Shown here one piece after another: positions 60,559 through 64,000 of a stretch of 64,000 nt of DNA. The stretch is from NCBI RefSeq assembly GCF_032884065.1, contig NC_088868.1, positions 494,001 through 558,000 of the forward strand. The letters run 5' to 3'. Under the pieces are notes generated by a model. It did no database searches, was not told the DNA's origin, and saw only the letters and a list, made by a program, of their open reading frames with translations. The stretch comes from Artemia franciscana. Lineage: Eukaryota; Arthropoda; Branchiopoda; Anostraca; Artemiidae. Made by a program: the position numbers and the translations under genes. Numbering within the stretch: the stretch's first letter is position 1; each line of letters opens with the position of its first letter.

Positions 60559-60651
60559 TTGAGAGGCTGAGGTGGCTAGTTCTGGTCCTTTATCATCCCG
60601 AGTCCTGATGAAACGGGGAAATCGTAAAGATATTCCCTTTTCGCTGTCTAC
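60559..60651 (-). CDS. LIG1: DNA ligase 1, penultimate coding exon
   Basis: 31 codons in phase 0, acceptor ATCCATAG and donor CAA/GTAAGT. It encodes [20 protein letters not shown] and ends [11 protein letters not shown]. This is the C-terminal end of the OB-fold domain of eukaryotic ATP-dependent DNA ligase I (family pattern [20 protein letters not shown]...Q), including conserved motif VI (RFPRFIR). The enzyme seals Okazaki fragments and repair nicks in the nucleus. Upstream exons with the nucleotidyltransferase Lys motif are not visible and are expected right of 64 kb. DNA ligases III and IV have different C-termini. Confidence 0.93.
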
Positions 60652-60744
60652 CTATGGATGAAAAATGCACCTTTAATTACTGAACTGTAATTACGATTAT
60701 ACTTTCATTTGTTTCTACTCGCCTTTCCTAGGGCGTTTTTTTAA

Positions 60745-61170
60745 AATAATAATTGAAAATTGCTCTAATCCACAATAACATTTCATTTTTCATTTCTTCA
60801 AAGATTGTTCCTTAATTCTTCAATTACACATACAAGACTTACAATTTATGGGTTTTTTCTTCGTCTTCAACTTTTTTAGAGTAGCCGTTTATTCAAATTT
60901 ATATTCTCTTTATTACTTCCAAATACTATTAAAAAAGAAATAAATTCAAAAATTTTCCAAACTAATAATTGAAAATTCCCCGGGTCCATAATAACATCCA
61001 ATTTTTCATTTGTTCAAAGTTTCTTCCTTAATTCTTAAATCACAAATCAAAGACTTACAATTGATAGTTTTCTTCGTCTTCAACTTTTTTAGAATGCCCG
61101 TTTATTCAACTTTCTTTCCTCTTTTTGACTTCCAAATACTATTAAAAAAATATATATGAAATAAATTAAA
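60745..61170. repeat. Direct duplication, about 215 bp
   Basis: AATAATTGAAAATT, CAATTTTTCATTTGTTCAAAG or its variant, TCTTCGTCTTCAACTTTTTT and ACTTCCAAATACTATTAAAA occur twice in the same order. The copies diverge at scattered positions. Confidence 0.8.
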
Positions 61171-61309
61171 AAAATTAATGAAATAAAATCAAACATTTAG
61201 TTCAAAAACTCAATTCAAAAATGAGTTCAAAAACTTATTTTTTTTTAAATATCTATCTGAATTAAAGAAATATGGTCCAGAAGGCAAAAGGAATAAAAAA
61301 TTGATAACG

Positions 61310-61405
61310 ATCTTCGTGAGCCATTGCTGGTGCATAGGGTATCGAATTCATGTTTCAGTTGCTGGCTCAGTTTTACAGGGACAAGTAGCAAGTCTATCGG
61401 GTATA
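61310..61405 (-). mobile_element. Fragment of the 17.8 kb SINE-like family
   Basis: It shares the order GACTTGCTACTTGTCC, then AGCCAGCAACTGAA, then CAGCAATGGCTC (minus strand) with the 17815-17992 element, but lacks the tRNA-like head. A truncated copy. Confidence 0.5.
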
Positions 61406-62494
61406 AAAACATGAAATACTATTAAAAAAATATTTTTATGATTGTATTTGTTTGACAATAATGTCGAACATGAGAAAATGAGATTAAAAACCAACGACAA
61501 AGAACAATAAGAAATAAAACAGAAAAGGAAAAAGGATTAACTCATCTCTACTCTATTTTTTTTTTTTTTTAAGGATAAACTCAGTCACAGTTGAAAAACA
61601 ATTGCCTAGCAAATGAAAATGGTTTTGTGGCCTTAAGATCTTGCGTGTCTTGCAAACAGTAAAAAGGCCTAACTGAACGTTTTTCGGTTCCATTTGTATA
61701 TTCTCGTAAGACATTTCTTTTCTGATTGAAATATTACAAATTAAAAAATAAAATACTGAGGGTACTTTTATAAATCAAATAAGTGTATTAGAACTAATAC
61801 TCCTGGCACAAAACCCACCTTAACACAAAAAAAAACCACATACAAACCTAGACAGACCTTAATAAGTCTTGATACTTATCCTGAAATAAACACAATTACT
61901 TCCACCCTTTTTAATTTTTCGCTCATTGCCACTTCTTTATTATTGCAATTAATTATTGCTGCTTCTTATACTGGTTCTTGCTTTTAGCTTCTTCTTTCTG
62001 TTTTGTGACACAGTTGAGCTCCAGTTTTATTTTGAAAGTTTCGATTTCTACTTAGTTGTTTTCTTTTTTGATAATTTTTTTTCCCCTACTTATCAATTGT
62101 TTCTTTTATTTCTACCGATTTATGGCTCGCGTTATGCTTACAAACAATGTTTTGACTTGATTATTGTTTCACTCAAAATACAAAGTCAACGAAAAGCTGC
62201 CTAACTTTACCTACCTCTGCGTCGCACCCCATTCTTGGTTCAAATAATTTATCAGGGAGGTATTTCTGATGATGACGGCTACTGTACATGTGATCGAAAT
62301 ATCCAGTAGATTTTTTTGAGTGTTTTTTTTTTCTTCTAATTAATTAGGGGATACATCCCTATTTGAACTGTCATTTAAATAATTTATCATTTTAGTTTAA
62401 ATGCTAGAGAATTTTCCATGGCCATTTTTCCTGACCGAGAAACTAGATTATCAGTATGTCTGAACTAAGTTTACCATTACAAAAAAAAACATAG

Positions 62495-62790
62495 ACAAAA
62501 CGAATTTCGTTTTTACAGCAGTAATTGTGTTATTAAAAAAAAACTGTTTGAGCCATAAAAACTGTTTTCCAACAAATTTCAAAACAAATTTCAAGTTTTT
62601 CAACAAATTTCAAAACAAATTTCGTTTTTACAGCAGTAATTGTGTTATTAAAAAAAACTGTTTGAGCCATAAAAACTGTTTTCCAACAAATTTCAAAACA
62701 AATTTCAAGTTTTTCAACAAATTTCAAAACAAATTTCGTTTTTACAGCAGCAATTGTGTTGTTTAAAAAAAAACTGTTTGAGCCATATAC
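62495..62790. repeat. Tandem repeat, 2.4 copies of about 120 bp
   Basis: ACTGTTTGAGCCATA recurs at about 62542, 62657 and 62773. It is followed by AACTGTTTTCCAACAAATTT and CAAATTTCGTTTTTACAGCA, itself made of shorter AACAAATTTCAA words. Confidence 0.88.
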
Positions 62791-62934
62791 TACTATGATT
62801 AAAATAGGATCAACAAGATAAAATCCTGACTACAAATCCGATTTGGACAAATTTGAACTAGTCCCGTTAATGTCAAACTTCTATATTACCATATAGAAAC
62901 TACAAAAAATTATTAAATGAGGCTTTAGAAAAAT

Positions 62935-63870
62935 CATCTTATCAAATAGTTCGTGGTAACCAACTGTAAGCAAAGAGCGACGAGGCTCGATAGTTGCCAA
63001 AACTCTACAAAAAAACAAACATAAATTTCATAACAATCGATACATCAAAAGCATCAAATTTTCGTGCTGATTCAAAATATATAAATTCATTAATTCTAAT
63101 GTAACCCAGTAAAAGGAACGAGCCTGAGAAAATTTGGCCAGTCTTTGAAAAAGGGGGAAAACAACACCTAAGTCGTCTGATAAAAATTTTGAGATATCCA
63201 TTTTGTTCAGCATAGTTGAAAAGTCCAATAACTTAGCCTTTGGAGATAACACGATACCCACAGCCCCTGGGGAAAGGGCTTTACAATTACGTAATGTAAC
63301 CATTGTTTACGTATAGATTTTGTTATTGGGAAGTTTAAAGAATGGGGGGGGGTTTACTGCTTTTGAGAATTTACTACGGTGAAAATTTTTTGTAGGAAGG
63401 AAATTTTCCGGGATTAAGCTTTCCAGGGGAAGTTTTACAGTGGGGGAATTCGACAAAATTCCTTTAAGAGATTATTTTTATTTGTCTTATTGTGACTTTG
63501 CCGACTTAATTAAATTGAGAGGGAATTTTACGAGGGAGGAATTTTACGTCCGAGAGGAATTTTACGAGGGGGGTATTTTAAATGGTAGGAACTTTCCTTT
63601 GAGGAACGTTCTGTAGGAGGAGGGAATTTTCCATGGAGGGAAGCCAGATTTTTCGGCATTATTTAAAAAACGATCAGAAATAAAAAAAAAACGAAATAAA
63701 GAAATAAAAAACAATTTTTTCAACTAAAAGTAAGGAGCAACATTAAAATTTAAAACGAGCAGAAGCTGTTCCGTATATGAGGAGGGTCGCCCCCTCTTCA
63801 ATATCTCACTCTTTACACTAAAGTTTGACGTTTTGCCCCAATTCTTTAAGGAAGACTCCTGATACCTTTA
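62935..63870. mobile_element. Second copy of the dispersed repeat family, interrupted
   Basis: It opens with CAAATAGTTCGTGGTAACC and GAGCGACGAGGCTCGATAG, matching the 23.5 kb copy, and ends with a single arm of the foldback (AGTAAGGAGCAACATTAAA, 63725-63860). Between them lies a G-rich segment (63330-63650) with repeated GGGAATTTTAC-like words not present in the first copy. Confidence 0.5.
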
Positions 63871-64000
63871 ATCAGAATAAAAAGTTTTTTTTTAAGTTAT
63901 AAAATACTTTAGCCTGAACAGCAAAAAAATATGATAAGAACATTGATTTCCGTTAATTTCAAACTTCTGTCTTGAAATGTAGAAATTATAAATTATTATT

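Noticed and set aside
63028..63303. 91-residue minus-strand frame
   Set aside because: Lies in a copy of the dispersed repeat family; the equivalent part of the 23.5 kb copy is not open.

Overview
This is animal genomic DNA: AT-rich, with very large introns and dense in repeats. It is most likely from a crustacean. Two conserved protein-coding genes can be recognised, both incomplete and both on the minus strand. The third component is a mixture of retrotransposon relics, foldback and inverted-repeat elements, SINE-like pieces, minisatellites and long AT microsatellites. A dispersed repeat family (best copy about 23.46-24.60 kb, others near 29.7 and 62.9-63.9 kb) resembles what I remember of brine shrimp (Artemia) sequence. 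That species suggestion rests on memory and was not checked.

Gene 1 (about 35.83 kb down to 2.81 kb, continuing left of the window) is a BET-family double-bromodomain protein (Brd2/3/4; fs(1)h in flies). Eight coding exons with GT-AG borders and compatible phases give 543 residues. In order they carry the N-terminus with the start of bromodomain 1 (BD1), the rest of BD1 plus a proline-rich linker, the KRKAD/RRESS basic linker, the N-terminal helix of BD2, the BD2 WPF shelf, the BD2 acetyl-lysine pocket, an acidic serine patch, and a QEQ coiled-coil/basic stretch. The ET domain and C-terminus lie outside the window. A splice acceptor just upstream of the start codon implies an unseen 5' UTR exon.

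Gene 2 (60.65 kb and 53.07-52.99 kb) is the 3' end of DNA ligase 1. Its last two coding exons are separated by a 7.5 kb intron that contains an inactivated non-LTR retrotransposon. The catalytic part lies right of 64 kb.

The most notable observations are partial exon duplications inside the BET gene. The second half of the BD2 pocket exon, with its 5' splice site, is present three times in tandem (138 bp period) plus once as a decayed copy 1.5 kb upstream. The start of the BD1 exon also has a decayed, frameshifted copy 0.9 kb upstream. Other items are a 2 kb array of a 52 bp repeat in a BET intron, several inverted-repeat elements (one with apparent target-site duplications), two LINE copies that share a 3' end, and dispersed motifs that resemble, but do not match, a hammerhead ribozyme core.

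Region by region: 0-2.7 kb is repeat-rich flank; 2.8-35.8 kb is the BET gene with repeat-filled introns; 36-43 kb is intergenic with a LINE relic and an inverted repeat; 43-53 kb is poorly coding, with inverted-repeat and tandem repeats; 53-60.7 kb is the LIG1 3' end; 60.7-64 kb is probably LIG1 intron with repeats.
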